NCBI GenBank assembly: GCA_963989385.1
Contig: OZ022503.1
Location: 65,880,123-65,944,122, forward strand
Direction: 5' to 3'
Length of the DNA: 64,000 nucleotides
From: Ctena decussata
Taxonomy: Eukaryota > Mollusca > Bivalvia > Lucinida > Lucinidae
A program made the translations under genes and the position numbers. Below, piece after piece: positions 22,541-34,121 of the stretch. The notes beneath the pieces are model-generated. The model was not told where the DNA came from and ran no database searches. It saw only the letters and a list, made by a program, of their open reading frames with translations. Every line of letters begins with the position of its first letter. Within the stretch, counting starts at the first letter, position 1.

Positions 22541-23369
22541 AACTAAACAAAGATAAAGGAACTAAAACAATCAGATCCCATATTCCGCCCTCAACACCAA
22601 AAGAGAAAAATCATAAACATAAAGTAAAAAGATAGGCAATGATCAGGAATTAATACAATCAAATCCAACATCCCGCTCTCGAAACCAATAGGGAAAGAAG
22701 CACACACACACGGAAAAAGTGACACAAGTACACGAAAGACACACACGGTAAACCGAATGAGCAGCTCTTTCCCAAACAGGTGGTCATTTAGATACCCTAA
22801 ACAAAAACAGCATCAGCATCTATTCTTATCTATTTTAGTTTTAACTCACAAAACAAAACAAAACAAAAGGCAGATTGGGTAGCATAACAGGTGACCAAAC
22901 CACCAAAGAACATAGACAAGCGTACATAGCACAATGTAACATCAAGGAACCACAACAGCAGTACCGCCTTGGAACGGTCAGCAAAAGATTGCTTGGGGGG
23001 GGGGCTTAAACATGTTTTACTGATACCAAACCTCGCCCTCTGCTTATGCAGTGGTTCGAAACATTTAGTTAGCTGTTTGGTCCGCATGAAGGTTTCCTAA
23101 CCCATCAATGAAACATCATCGGAAACAAAAAAATGACGTATAAGACCTTTGATGAATCAGAGATGAGGTCTCGACGGAAATAATGTATTGCAACACCAGG
23201 AGACCCCTGGGAAGTCAAACACCACCACTGAAATACCGGAGCAAAAGAAAACCATCAGTTAGACCCCGAATAACCAAGCAACAGACAAGGCAAACTCTGG
23301 CCCCAACCAACTAAACTAAGTAGCTTTATGTCGGGCCAATCACCGAGTCTGATGCCTGACCAACCGGCA
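22541..23369 (-). mobile_element. Penelope-like element, 3' unit 2
   Basis: The same 3' non-coding region follows the RT remnant at 23370-24078 directly on the minus strand. It matches unit 1 in order, with AGCTCTTTCCCAAACAGGTG at about 22763 and GGAACGGTCAGCAAAAGATT at 22972. Confidence 0.65.
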
Positions 23370-24078
23370 ATGCTCGGATTAATTACTAAACATGCGGACT
23401 GTAACATTACATTTATGTTATATCCAGTACGTTTGTAACGAACGACTTTTTTTCTGAGCTGATCATGAAAATCAGAGCTACCTACAATTATTTTGAATTT
23501 ATAAACTAAGTCACCATGAAATTCTGGTTCCGAAGAGACTTTTTAATCCGGCATTGGATTTAGAAATCAATTCATAGTGTCGGCGATAGAACTTTGAAAA
23601 AGCTTTTCGAAGGTTATGATACCGATAACCCTGTTGGAGAAGCGTGGCAGTTAAAATTTTATAACGGGCATTGAAGTCAGTCACATGACTAGACACTCTA
23701 GCAAACCGAATGAATAAGTTGAGAAATGTAAATCCAATAAGAGGTAGAACGGGGAACATCACCATCCAAAAATGAAAAATTCACTATGTCAAAATTAAAG
23801 TCATCGCGTTTATCATAAATTTTGGTCGAAACAAATCCTTTTGAAATAGATAAATGTAAATCCAGAAATGGAGCTTCACTATCGGCTGCATTAACATTGT
23901 TTAACTGCAGACCAAGCGGATAAGTTCTATTCACCATGTCTTCAAAGTAAGAAATATTTAAAAAATCATCTAGATATTTAGAAGGCTTAATAATTTCAGA
24001 TTGATTATCATTAGAAAGAGTAAATTGACATGACAGTAGTTCAGAAAAGGCACGCATAAACGGCTCTTTCTCAGACAT
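23370..24078 (-). pseudogene. Penelope-like reverse transcriptase, C-terminal half, frameshifted
   Basis: Three overlapping minus-strand frames join into one RT C-terminal region. 24078 to about 23700 contains KYLDDFLNISYFED, the DD box of the polymerase, and later FLDLHLSISKG and KRDDFNFDIV. About 23765 to 23511 contains ARVSSHVTDFNARYKILT, LLQQGYRYHNLRKAF and KFYRRHYEL. 23510 to 23370 contains EFHGDLVYKFK and KRTGYNINVM. Two frameshifts, near 23705 and 23511, disable it. The YxDD-plus-FLD layout and the tandem 3' units suggest a Penelope-like element, but no GIY-YIG domain is visible. The class is moderately sure; the RT identity is firmer. Confidence 0.75.
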
Positions 24079-24570
24079 GTGGTCATTTAGCTACCCCAGT
24101 AAACACCATTCACTCAAAAGACACGGACTGCAAGAACAAGTGACAACAGAAACACAGTCTAGGAACAGTTAGTAATAAATTACTGGAGGGCTTAAACTAG
24201 TTTTACGGGTTCCAACCCCCTCGACCTTTGAACGGTCAATAGAAAACTCCACTAGAGGGATATTTAGATAGATAGGTTTTATGGGTGCATATTCTTCACC
24301 CCAGTTCGGACATTGTTCAAACTACATATGATTATTTGGCTCGCACTGGGATTCCATACCGCAATCAGTATATTATCACAATTAGATTAAATCACTGCCA
24401 CCAAACAAAGAAAAGGACTCGTGGTAAATACTGAAATACAGACCGCCAGAGCTTAAAAAAACTTATTAGTTGAAAAATAATAGCGCTAGCCAAAGATATT
24501 ATGTCTTTGGTCGGCTCCATCGTGGTTCAATTAGTAGGCGCCAAATAAAACTAGTCATAGGGTCTGAGGG
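24079..24570 (-). mobile_element. Penelope-like element, 3' unit 3 (partial)
   Basis: GTGGTCATTTAGCTACCCC and TAGTAATAAATTACTGGAGG followed by GCTTAAACTAGTTTTAC repeat the 3' region of units 1 and 2. The unit lies immediately 5' of the RT remnant in the element's sense, giving a head-to-tail series. Confidence 0.6.
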
Positions 24571-25550
24571 TTGATCGGGTCGGGCGATGGTGCTGAGTAA
24601 CTTTCAATGCCGGGGAGTCCTACTAATTTGGATAACAGTAGGATAAGGGCCTACTGTGCTTGCAATATGTGCGGGTGGGGATTGTTTTCGATGTTTTTTT
24701 CTCTTATCTCTTTCTCCCTCTCTCTGGCAGACGGCCCGATAAAGACTGAAATACTGTCTCACAGGTTCGTTAAACCCAAAACAACTAAGCAACCAACCAT
24801 AGGGTCTGTTTTCTTGTGTAAGAGTTTGTGACTAGCCCATGTGCTGCTGAGCTTCAACTGAAACGTTTGAAGGAAACTGAAACTAAAACTGAAAGGAATA
24901 TAAATAGGTTTAATAATTGCTCCTCAAGAACATTTTAACTGGGGAGATAAGCAGAAATTTCCAAGACAATAATATAACTTTTTATTAATCATTCCTGCAC
25001 AAACTATATTACCTCATTAGCCTACAAATCAATTCAAATTGCTATTCCTTATCTAAATCAGATATACATTTAGATTATATTCAAAACTAGGTATATAAGC
25101 TTATGAGCATGGACATCCCTTCATAATCGTGTCATTTCTGCACAGTCTGGTAAGGACACTAGCTGTTCATGAGAAGCAGTTCAATCTGCCAGTTGACATG
25201 ACATACATTTCTTCAGAGGAGTGTGCCTTTTTCATGAAAGTAAGCACATGTAATCTCCCGTAGGTCAGCAAATGCGGAACGATAGCTGGCCGTCTAGAGG
25301 TACCTTAGTTTAAAATGTCTGCACTTGTCAACTATTCTATGCGGCGGCATTTTCAGCCGCTAAGGTAAAAGGTGTGCCTTTGAGTTCAATCATAAAATCC
25401 GCTGGGCGGACGCAAAATGAAACATTCAGGCAGTTCGATGACAAACCATGCAGTAAAAATTCTGTGTTCCACTGCAATTTTGGGAATTTGATTGAATTTA
25501 GTGTGCATTTAAAGACGGAAGCATGAAAGATAATCCGAAAAATTAAAAAC
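24571..25550. other. Intergenic sequence, part shared with 3950-4020 and 12980-13270
   Basis: No gene recognised. 24571-24640 is the inverse of the 3.95-kb repeat. 25005-25245 is a diverged relative of 12.98-13.27 kb. Confidence 0.5.
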
Positions 25551-25551
25551 A

Positions 25552-25746
25552 TAGTACATTAAAGCCTGACCTGTAGAACCTGTAAAAACTTAGTACACAA
25601 AAGCCTAACCTGTCGGACCTTTAAAAACTTAGTACACAAAAGCTTAACCTGTCGAACCTAAAAAAACTTAGAACACAAAAGCTTAACCTGTCGAACCTTT
25701 AAAAACTAAGAACACAAAAGCGCAACTTATCGAACCTTTATCAGGG
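25552..25746. repeat. 39-bp tandem repeat, five units
   Basis: The unit is TAGTACACAAAAGCCTAACC plus TGTCGGACCTTTAAAAACT. The outer units are the most diverged (TAGTACATTAAAGCCTGACC first, AAGAACACAAAAGCGCAACT last), as is usual for an array growing from its centre. Confidence 0.85.
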
Positions 25747-26505
25747 AAATGAAAGATAATCCTATAATAATTTTAAGGTAGTGAAGTTTAAATACTGCCA
25801 TCTGACAGGATAAAATTTATACCTTATCTCAAATGATCAGTTTTTCGTGGCAAGCAATAGCCTTTAATATGAATAAGTATATAGGCTATTACAGGTTAAT
25901 ATAAGTGAAGAAAAATATATGGATATTTGCTCATTAGACCGTGCACGTTTCAAACGTGATACCTTAGGTAAATATACAGCATTGTTTTCATGCGAGGATA
26001 AAAATATGCTGTTTACTAGATTTTTTGATAATTTCTTCCTTAAATCCTTAGAAAACAAAACATGAACTGTTTAAAATGCACGGTTTCCATTCTACAATTA
26101 ATTCTAGATAAAGACATTTGTATTTTATGAAAGTAATTAGTCATAAATATAAAGAACGAAAGGAACATCTTCAAAGGCATATTTTCCATATGTAACTATA
26201 TAAGACCATATTTATAACTATATTACAATTATTGTAATCTATAGTGGGTGAGATAAATGGAGGCCTAAGAACAATAAAATTGTATTTCTGCATTTTACAC
26301 TTTCAGACATTTATTAGCATAATATTAACCACGCCTACAGTCCTTTATTTAACCATTGTAAATAACATTGCGCAAAATATTTTGGCCATGGTGTTCACAT
26401 AACGTGAATTGTAAACTTACTGATTCCTAAATGATGCAAAACAGGGCCTAATTTCTTTGATAAATCTATTTCGAACAGACAACCACTAAAAAGTCTTGTT
26501 AGGAA
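25747..26505. other. Intergenic sequence
   Basis: AT-rich with no recognisable gene or repeat. Confidence 0.5.
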
Positions 26506-26511
26506 TTCAGT

Positions 26512-27375
26512 TTGCTTTTAAAAGTAAAAAGTATGCAAAGACCAGGAACTGAAACAATCAAAATCCAAATCCAGCCCTCAAACCATAGTTGGAAACAACT
26601 AAAATTACAAATAATCAAGATACAGAGAACATATGGCCAACCGAGTGAGCAGCTTGTTCCCAAAAGGTGGCCACTCAGCAACCCAAACCGAACCAAAAAT
26701 AATAAGAACATACATAAGGTAAAACATCACAGAAACTCTGACACCAAAAACAGGCAACAGAGAACCACAACAGAACTACCGCCTTGGAACGGTCAGTAAT
26801 GAATTACTGGGGGGCTTAAATCGATTTTACAGGCCCAACCTCACCCTCAGTTTCTGAAGTGGTACAAAACATTTAGTTGGTAGTTCGGTTCGCATGATAA
26901 CCCTCTAACTCGTCAATGAATCATCACGGTAAACACATAAATCAAATTTCAACACCATGAAGAAGCAAAGACGAGGACTCAACAGATACAACGGGCCGTC
27001 TGACAGGTGGAAATCCCTGTCCTGCCAAACGACCCCACTGGAAATCTGAAGCAAAAGAAGGTCACCAGTTGAGCCCCGGTGGACCAAGCAACAGACAAAA
27101 AGGCTCCGGTCCCAACCAACTAAAATATATAGCTTTAGGTCGGGGCCATCATAGAGTCTGACGACCGATCCCCCGGTGTGCAATTAAAGAGTGCAGCAAA
27201 GTTATCAACCGTGATTGGGTTAATCACTAAGCATGCAGACTGTCGCATAACATTTAAATTATAGCCAATACGTTTGTGACGTATTATTATTTTTCGGAAT
27301 TGATCAGAAAAATCAGTCCTACCCTTAATCTTTTTGAATTTGTATACTAAGTCACCATAAAATTCTGGTCAGTTG
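26512..27375 (-). mobile_element. Penelope-like element, isolated 3' unit 4
   Basis: Same organisation as units 1-2. On the minus strand a remnant of the RT C-terminus lies at 27180-27375 (matching ATAGCCAATACGTTTGTGAC and GCAGACTGTCGCATAAC). It is followed by the 3' region down to 26512. The terminal 270 bases are the same sequence that was inserted at 11165-11432. Confidence 0.65.
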
Positions 27376-27893
27376 CCAGTTTGTGAAGTTAAGCGTAACA
27401 TGCATTCTGTCCCAAGTCTACAGCCAGCTCAATTCATGATAAAGCTATCAAAGCGTTAGATGACCCTCATAAAGGGTACAGACACAGAGTTAAATAATCT
27501 AAAATTACGAACGTCAATGTCTCTTACAAAAATGCATAGGCAAACATCAGGAGCAGTCTGATTAGGGTCTACACTTTTTGCAAATCACTAATTGCTTCAG
27601 AAATATAATACTGAAAAGATCTATACTTTTCTGAGAGACGGAGTGTACGAAGTCATAGAAAAATTTACCATATGTAGCAGTGTGAAGAATGAAAAAAAAA
27701 CTAATTGCCAAGTAAAGAGTATAGCCTTTGCCAGACATCCCTGATTGCTATCACTGCTCCCACATGGCATCTTGTCGGTCATTTATTGCGCTTATCCATT
27801 CATTAAGTTAGTGCAACTTAGCTGCTGCGAAAAATATGAGCACGTCGTGAAAAAAAATCTACCTGCTGTAAAAGGTCTATGACTGAGCCGCGA

Positions 27894-28132
27894 CAGGACA
27901 AAGTCAATGATGTGGCATGTTCGCCCATCAAAGACTCAGATCAGCCTGGGCAGCCGCCCAATCTGATCCGAGTGTCTGTTTTGACCTTTTTGACCTTTAG
28001 GGGTAGCTAAGGGTGTAAGCTAACTCCATACGAACAGCTAAGACTCAGATCAGACTGGGCGGAAGCCCAGGCTGATCTGAGTCTTCGCTGGGCACACATG
28101 CCACTTTGTTGGTTTTGTCGTGTCGCGGTTCA
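27894..28132. mobile_element. Palindromic MITE (TGAGCCGCGAC family), shared with 55283
   Basis: Full-length copy at the same site in both segmental copies, ending TTGTCGTGTCGCGGTTCA. It therefore predates the duplication. The small TTTGACC duplication at about 27990-28005 is private to this copy. Confidence 0.8.
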
Positions 28133-29459
28133 ATTGCAATGTACGCATACCCATTTCAGCGTATTTGTATACATGTATTTGAAACAAAACGAGCTGACAT
28201 GGCCTGACTAGGCTGTGCTTGTCATCAGACTGTTATGTGTATATGCAATTTTCAGATGCAAAAAGCAAGGTTTTCCTCGCGACCACTCTTTAATGATACT
28301 CATTATGAAGTTGTCTATCTAATTCTATTAAACTTAAAATTGCCCTGTTCAAGGCCACAAGATAGACAACAAGACAGGCAATTATTAAATTCTAGATAAA
28401 AGTACGCATTTCATTTACCAACAAGTGCTGATTTTCATAATACATAATATACTTCCGAACAAAAGTTCTGCACGGTCCAGTTTTAAGTTGCAATCTTCGA
28501 GGAAAAAAACTCGTAGCATACATGCAACAGCTGTACAGTAAAATTATTTGCAATCATTTTACTTCATTGAGCAAACCTTTTATGGATGTCTGATGTATAA
28601 CAGCAGTGCGACAAATGCTTTAGACGTAACCCTCAAAAGTAATGTTTGCAATTAATAATCAGTAACCGATTATTACATTACCCCGATCGTGCTGTTTACC
28701 TAGAAAATGCACGTGGACTTCAAAATATCGCGACACTAAAATTGATTTACAAAACTATGCCCATTTCTTCCTTCAAGACAGTTTCTTAATTAAATCGTCG
28801 TGAAGTTTGCCATGTACAAACTAAAACGTCAAAACAACGCAAGATAGCGTGAAAAATAACGCCTTCTGAATCCCGCTGTGTTGTTAAGAAATTAGAAACC
28901 GGAGTTTATGCATATCCACAAAGACATTTATGAAAAATTGAGGATTTTGTTCGGTTTGCGCATCTTAAATGAATGCATTTACATATTATTTACAACTAAA
29001 TTTGCGCATGAACCGAAGAATCATTAATGACTTGCATTTCCTTTTGTCGCAAAAATTGGCTTTCAACATCTATGCAGAACTTTTATCTCAGAGTATATAT
29101 AGTAACACCTTTATCAGCTACAGTTTATTTGTTCTATATAGAGACATATAGTCGTGAATGAACAAAATATGTTTATGTTTCAATTAAAGCAATAATCACG
29201 CGACGAGAAATGTAGACAATAACAATTTCTTTTATGCTTTTTGATCAAATACTGAGATTTTTCAGTGAAATCGAAAATCGTAAACGATATTTTCACTTAG
29301 TTTTTAATGTGTTTTTGTTTCCTGTTTATAAACTCTGATTTATGGAAACATTTTATCTTTTTCAAAGTACAGTTAACCTTTTTCATAACGGCATAGATTA
29401 TATAATCAAAATTCTTTTCAATGTCATTTTGATATGCACAGATGGTTTTATTTTACAAA

Positions 29460-31219
29460 ATATGTATTCTTTAAAAGAGAAAGAAAAAATATTTAAAAGT
29501 GAAGAAATGAAGTTATAACTCATCTTCGGAGATCCAAACATAATTATACATGACTGTATAGATTCTCTTGCAAATAAACTCAAGTCGACTAATTTAACGT
29601 CTAAGGATTACTGGAAAACATTAAAGTCTTTCATAAAACCTACCCAAACTTCTACTGTTCCACCTCTGTACGAGAATGGTATTTATGTCTCTGACAACAC
29701 TGAAAAATCTAATTTACTAAATAATTACTTCGCTCAACAAACTCCGCTTGACGACAGTTCTGCAACTCTTCTAGACTCTACTAATACTGTTGGACCTTCT
29801 CTAAATAATATACAGTTTACTCCCCTTGAAGTACAAGGTGTTCTAGATACTCTCAAACTAGGTAGAACAACAGGATCTGATAATGTAAATAATAGGATAG
29901 TAAAAGAATTATCTGTTGCTCTGTCTAAACCGTTGTGTGATCTGTTGAACGCTTCCATGTCTAAGAGCCATTTTCCTGATATCTGGAAAGAAGCAAATGT
30001 CTCTCCTCTTCATAAAAAAGATAAGCCTTCTTTAGTATGTAATCACAGACCTATATCTCTTCTCAGTGCTTTAGGTAAAGTAATGGGAAAAATGTTTATA
30101 AATATATGTTTAATTTCTTTTTGGATCAACATGCAACATGCATGTTTACAATCCGGCTTTGTTCCAGGGGACTCTATTATTAATCAACTTGTTGACATAC
30201 AAATACTTTTTGTAAGGCTTTAGATGACGGTAAAGAAATGAGGGCAGTTTTTGTGATATAAGTAAGGCGTTCGATCGCGTTTGGCATAAAGTGCTCATTT
30301 TCAAATTAAAGCAATTAGGAATAGAATCAAAACTTCTTCTATGGCTGACTTGTTACCTTTCTAAAAGAAAACAAAGAGTAGTTATTCCAGGTGGACATTC
30401 TAACCGGGTCCATATAGAATCAGGAGTACCACAAGGCTCCATTTTAGGTCCTCTCTTGTCATTGATATATATTCATGACATAGTTGACAATATACATTCA
30501 ATATTAAAATATTTGCTGATGATACTAGTTTATAAATGTATTTGATAGTTGATTAACCGATCGATTCAGCGAGACAATTAAAGTCTTATTTATCTAGACT
30601 TAATTCATCAATGGGCGGAACGTTGGCTGGTCAAGTTTAATCCTGCTAAATCTAAATTTCTTTTAATTTCTAGAAAACCTAACAGACCCCGTCTTACCCC
30701 ATTAATTATGAATAACGAACCCATTAATGAAGTATCCAGTTATAAGCATTTAGGTATTTTTATTTCGAATGATGGAGCATGGCATGAACACAAAAATATA
30801 TTTCTAAAGCTTGGATTAGATTAAATATTATGCGCAAGTTGAAATTTATTCTTGACAGAAAGCCTCTTGAAATTATCTGCATATCTTTTATAAGACCTAT
30901 TTCAGAATATGCTGATGTAGTTTGGGACAACTGTACCCAGTTAGAAATTAACGCTCTAGAAAAAAAATCAAGATGAGGCCGCCAGGATAGTTACAGGAAC
31001 GACCAAACTAGTATCTTTGGAAAAATTGTATCAACAAACCGGTTAGGAAACGCTTGAAATAAGCAAAAAGTATATCTTTTCTACAAAATGTCTAATAATC
31101 TCTCTTCTGATTATCTTAGTTCTCTCGTTCCTCCTTTCATCGAAAGTACCACGTCTTGTACTTTGCGTGATGCGTCTAACCTTAGGTATACGATTGCCAG
31201 AACCCAAGTGTATTATAAA
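29460..31219 (+). pseudogene. LINE-J copy A, RT 5' and middle part, multiply frameshifted
   Basis: 5'-truncated Jockey/CR1-like LINE. The conceptual reading starts near FGDPN at about 29526 and includes DYWKTLKSFIKPTQ. It also contains RPISLLSALGKVM (RT domain 1-2a), GFVPGDSIINQLV, KAFDRVWHK in another frame near 30268, and GVPQGSILGPLLSLIYIHDI. The catalytic FADD box near 30512 is out of frame with the upstream reading. Copy B has the same frame break. The reading later continues to the thumb (EYADVVWDNCTQ near 30900). It stops at 31219, where a MITE is inserted. Confidence 0.85.
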
Positions 31220-31332
31220 TGAGCCGCGACACAACATGCGCCCAGTGCAGACTCAGATCAGCCTGGGCATCCACCCAGTCTGATCAGAGTCCTCGCTGTC
31301 CGCATGGAGGTAGCTTAGACCCTTAGTTATCC
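31220..31332. mobile_element. Palindromic MITE inserted in LINE-J, left half
   Basis: Begins TGAGCCGCGACACAACATGC directly after the LINE sequence ...AAGTGTATTATAAA and continues to the mid-element TAGACCCTTAGTTATCC. It is then cut by the 31333-34125 element. The other half is at 34126-34227. Copy B at 59786 has the uninterrupted LINE sequence. Confidence 0.85.
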
Positions 31333-31552
31333 TTTGATATTTATGAACATATTCATAAATGCTAATTATGCGCTAGATACGAGTTCTCCCAGTTTGCTGT
31401 GTTTGGGTGATGTGAGTTTAAGCTCACCTATTGTAGCTAACCTCAATTATTGTATGGATTAGCTAACAATAACTAACTCATTTAGTGATGTGTTCGACAG
31501 TGTTCAGTCGATATTAGCGACACATTGAGTCGCATCATAATTTTATGCTTTA
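31333..31552 (+). repeat. Split direct repeat A1
   Basis: Starts TTTGATATTTATGAACATAT, ends AATTTTATGCTTTA, and is repeated as A2. It includes a small inverted motif, TATTTATGAACATATTCATA, at its outer edge. Confidence 0.9.
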
Positions 31553-31808
31553 TGATGAATTTTTGAAGAATCTAATGCTTATGTTATATTTTGTGGATTG
31601 TATAATCAGTGTGGAATTATGACAGAGCTGTGATTCATTTTTTGAAGTACTTTCTTACCTGCGCTTTTCTTAGGCTCCAGATAAACGAATATTTGAGGAT
31701 TTAGACTTGAGCTGCAGATTTGCAATTTTTTGAGGGTTAAGCTTGGACGTTACTGTGTTAGCGATAGGGCATTTGAGTGTTCGTTTAACAAAGACGATCT
31801 AAATCATC

Positions 31809-32688
31809 ATGTCGAAGGCTAAGAAAGCAGATAAGAAGGCGAAAGTCCAAGATGAAGAGTTTGCATTACCTCCACCATTGCAAGTTAAGGAAAGAGAAAT
31901 CAGTGCCAACGCAGATCAGCACAGTCCAGAACTCAAAAAAGTCTCAAGAGGCTTGTGCTTTAGACTTCACTGCCGACGACGACGAGTCAGCTCTAGATAC
32001 AGAAATACAACAGCTAGAAAGGTCATTTGATGATACTCAAACTCAACTACTGGAATCTGAGAGGCGTATTCGCTTGAAAAACAAGAGAGAGAAAGCCAAC
32101 AGATTAAAAGAACAACTAGAATCTGCTCAGCGAAATCTCAAGAAAAATGAGGAAATAGAACGCCAGCCGTTTGCTGTAACCATTTTCAGCGACTCCATAC
32201 CAAAATATGTTAGAGACATCCGTCACACTACTATGCAGTGTTTTCCTGGAGCCACCATTACTTCAATTCAGAATAAAATTTCATCTCATCAGGCTAGTAT
32301 TAATTTCAAACATACTATTATTCATGTCGGTACAAATGATATACCGTCACGTCTACAAGTTGATGAAATCATGAGTTCTTATGAAAATTTAATAACGTTT
32401 GTGAGAAGCAGATCTCACACCAACTTAATTATTTCAGCAATTGTTCCTCGCCTTTGTGACTTACCCTCAGATGATGCAGAAACTCGTTTGAAGGCTGTAA
32501 ACAAGGAAATAGAAAAACTTTACAAACGCCGAAATGTCCAGTTTCTCAAAACTTACAGAATTTTTCTTAAACAAGGCAAACCTATCCGATCTTTATTTGC
32601 TATTAAAGATACAGGTCTTCATTTGAACTTAGAAGGTACACGTATTTTAAGACATTTTTTCATTAACACTGTGGCTCATTTGTCATAA
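31809..32688 (+). CDS. Element-borne protein: coiled coil plus SGNH-hydrolase domain, with a frame change at an A6 run
   Basis: The C-terminal frame (31852-32688, 278 codons) encodes an SGNH/GDSL-type hydrolase fold. Numbering from its own ATG, block I reads FSDS (S115 as nucleophile), block III reads HVGTND (G160, N162) and block V reads DTGLHLN (D253, H257). A charged coiled coil (about 46-104) precedes it. The first 27 residues of this frame look non-protein-like. The ATG at 31809 in another frame opens a lysine-rich, gag-like N-terminus (MSKAKKADKKAKVQDEE) that ends after the fusion point. Switching at AAAAAA (31935-31940) would join the two into about 290 residues. This is either a one-base indel or recoding. 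The domain probably acts as an esterase on lipids or polysaccharides, but its role in the element is unknown. It may represent a gag start joined to an SGNH end by internal deletion. Confidence 0.75.
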
Positions 32689-32749
32689 TAATATGATATC
32701 AGTAGTGGTGTGACTTGTTGTCTGTAGTCCTATTTCTTTCTTTTTTCAG

Positions 32750-32923
32750 GCTGTTCCCGTTCAGCTACACGCAGGGTCACCTGTGGTAGTGGGTAACCTG
32801 ACGGATAGAACAAAATTTTCCGCAGTTAGTGAAGGTTCCACGGAGTGGTATCAGACGCTCTGGGCTCCTTCGTTCAATAGCCTGGTCAAGAAAGAAATTG
32901 GTACATTAGCTGTAAATAGCTAA
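32750..32923 (+). CDS. 57-codon open stretch behind a splice-acceptor-like tract (possible exon)
   Basis: A pyrimidine-rich run, TATTTCTTTCTTTTTTCAG (32731-32749), is followed by a frame open to TAA at 32921-32923. It contains VVVGNLTDRTKFSA and WYQTLWAPSFNSLVKKEIG. It has no ATG at its start, so it would have to be spliced or be a remnant of a longer reading frame lost in the element's deletion. I recognise no family. Confidence 0.35.
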   Translation, partial: AVPVQLHAGSPVVVGNLTDRTKFSAVSEGSTEWYQTLWAPSFNSLVKKEIGTLAVNS

Positions 32924-33423
32924 GCCTAGTGAATAGCTAAGTCTAGTCATTTTCATTGACTTTTATTTTAATACACTACAAACTTTGGTCTTTTACTGCA
33001 GTAACTGTGTACATAGTGGTTACCATGTAAATCAATTGTGACAGCAAATTCTGTGATACTTCGTACGGACATGCTGTGAACATTTGTTCTAGTTTATGCC
33101 AGATAGTTTAAAAATTACAGTGCGTCACGGACACAATTTTTTCTTGCGCTTAAAAAGAGACAGTGAACCATGTGCGTGAAGTGATTGTTGGGATCAGCCT
33201 GCGCTCCTGCACAGACTGGTCAAAGTACTCATTCAGTTTCCTTCTGGTTCCTTAAGATTCATGGATTGTTTACGCGAACAGAGATGAGTCTGATCTGTGT
33301 CTTCTCTGGTAGCGAAGTTACTTTTCACTTTTAGTCGTTAGTAGATTTACACATAAGCTATAGGCTTATTTATGAATTTGATGTGAATCTCACTCTTTCT
33401 TAAATTAACTTTCTTGTATTTCG

Positions 33424-33427
<4 letters not shown>

Positions 33428-33470
<43 letters not shown>
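33428..33470. repeat. (CT)n microsatellite
   Basis: About 20 CT units inside the element interior, just before repeat B1. Confidence 0.95.
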
Positions 33471-33471
<1 letters not shown>

Positions 33472-33522
33472 TTTTTTCTCTCTTTTTTAGTGGTATTGTT
33501 GTATTTGGCGGACCTTCGGTTT

Positions 33523-33657
33523 GGCGGCCTTAAAGAATGTAATCTGTAGAACATTACGTATTATATTTGCCGTCAATGTATATAGATTCGCCAAATATAA
33601 ACATGATTAATTTTACATATTCTTTGCGTTTGTATTGCTTAAGAGTTTCAAGTATAA
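33523..33657 (+). repeat. Split direct repeat B1
   Basis: GGCGGCCTTAAAGAATGTAA to TTTCAAGTATAA. It appears identical to B2 and joins A2 directly through TTTG. Confidence 0.9.
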
Positions 33658-33877
33658 TTTGATATTTATGAACATATTCATAAATGCTAATTATGCGCTA
33701 GATACGAGTTCTCCCAGTTTGCTGTGTTTGGGTGATGTGAGTTAAAGCTCACCTATTGTAGCTAACCTCAATTATTGTATGGATTAGCTAACAATAACTA
33801 ACTCATTTAGTGTTGTGTTCGACAGTGTTTAGTCGATATTAGCGACATATTGAGTCGCATCATAATTTTATGCTTTA
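33658..33877 (+). repeat. Split direct repeat A2
   Basis: Second copy of A1, ending TATGCTTTA. It is followed by a 109-base spacer (CCCACCCACCCAACCC...) before B2. Confidence 0.9.
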
Positions 33878-33986
33878 CCCACCCACCCAACCCAACAAAT
33901 CTGTTTTTTCGTTTGCTTGTATATAGTACATGTTTAAACATTCAATCCAATTATTTGTATTGGAAATCGTTTTATGTATTTGTTAG

Positions 33987-34121
33987 GGCGGCCTTAAAGA
34001 ATGTAATCTGTAGAACATTACGTATTATATTTGCCGTCAATGTATATAGATTCGCCAAATATAAACATGATTAATTTTACATATTCTTTGCGTTTGTATT
34101 GCTTAAGAGTTTCAAGTATAA
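33987..34121 (+). repeat. Split direct repeat B2
   Basis: Second copy of B1. It is followed by TTTG and then the right half of the MITE (AGCGATTAGCGAAGAG). Confidence 0.9.

Larger units (their letters stand above)
27703..31219 (+). repeat. Segmental duplication, copy A, block 1 (partner 55106-59787)
   Basis: From AATTGCCAAGTAAAGAG this block runs parallel to 55106 onward at high identity. It passes through the MITE, the flank TGACATGGCCTGACTAGGCT, the block AATCGAAAATCGTAAACG and the start of LINE-J. The partner has an extra 1.2 kb at 55938-57131. The matching continues into coding LINE sequence that already shares a frameshift, so the whole locus was duplicated after LINE-J had died. Confidence 0.85.

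Noticed and set aside
31333..33877. Ordinary LTR retrotransposon with A1/A2 as LTRs
   Set aside because: The right end also carries B2 and B1 lies directly before A2, which simple LTRs do not explain. There is no target duplication, no primer-binding site and no polypurine tract at the expected places.
33850..34074. 74-codon ORF in the A2/B2 region
   Set aside because: It falls across terminal repeats and spacer, and A1 does not carry the same continuation.
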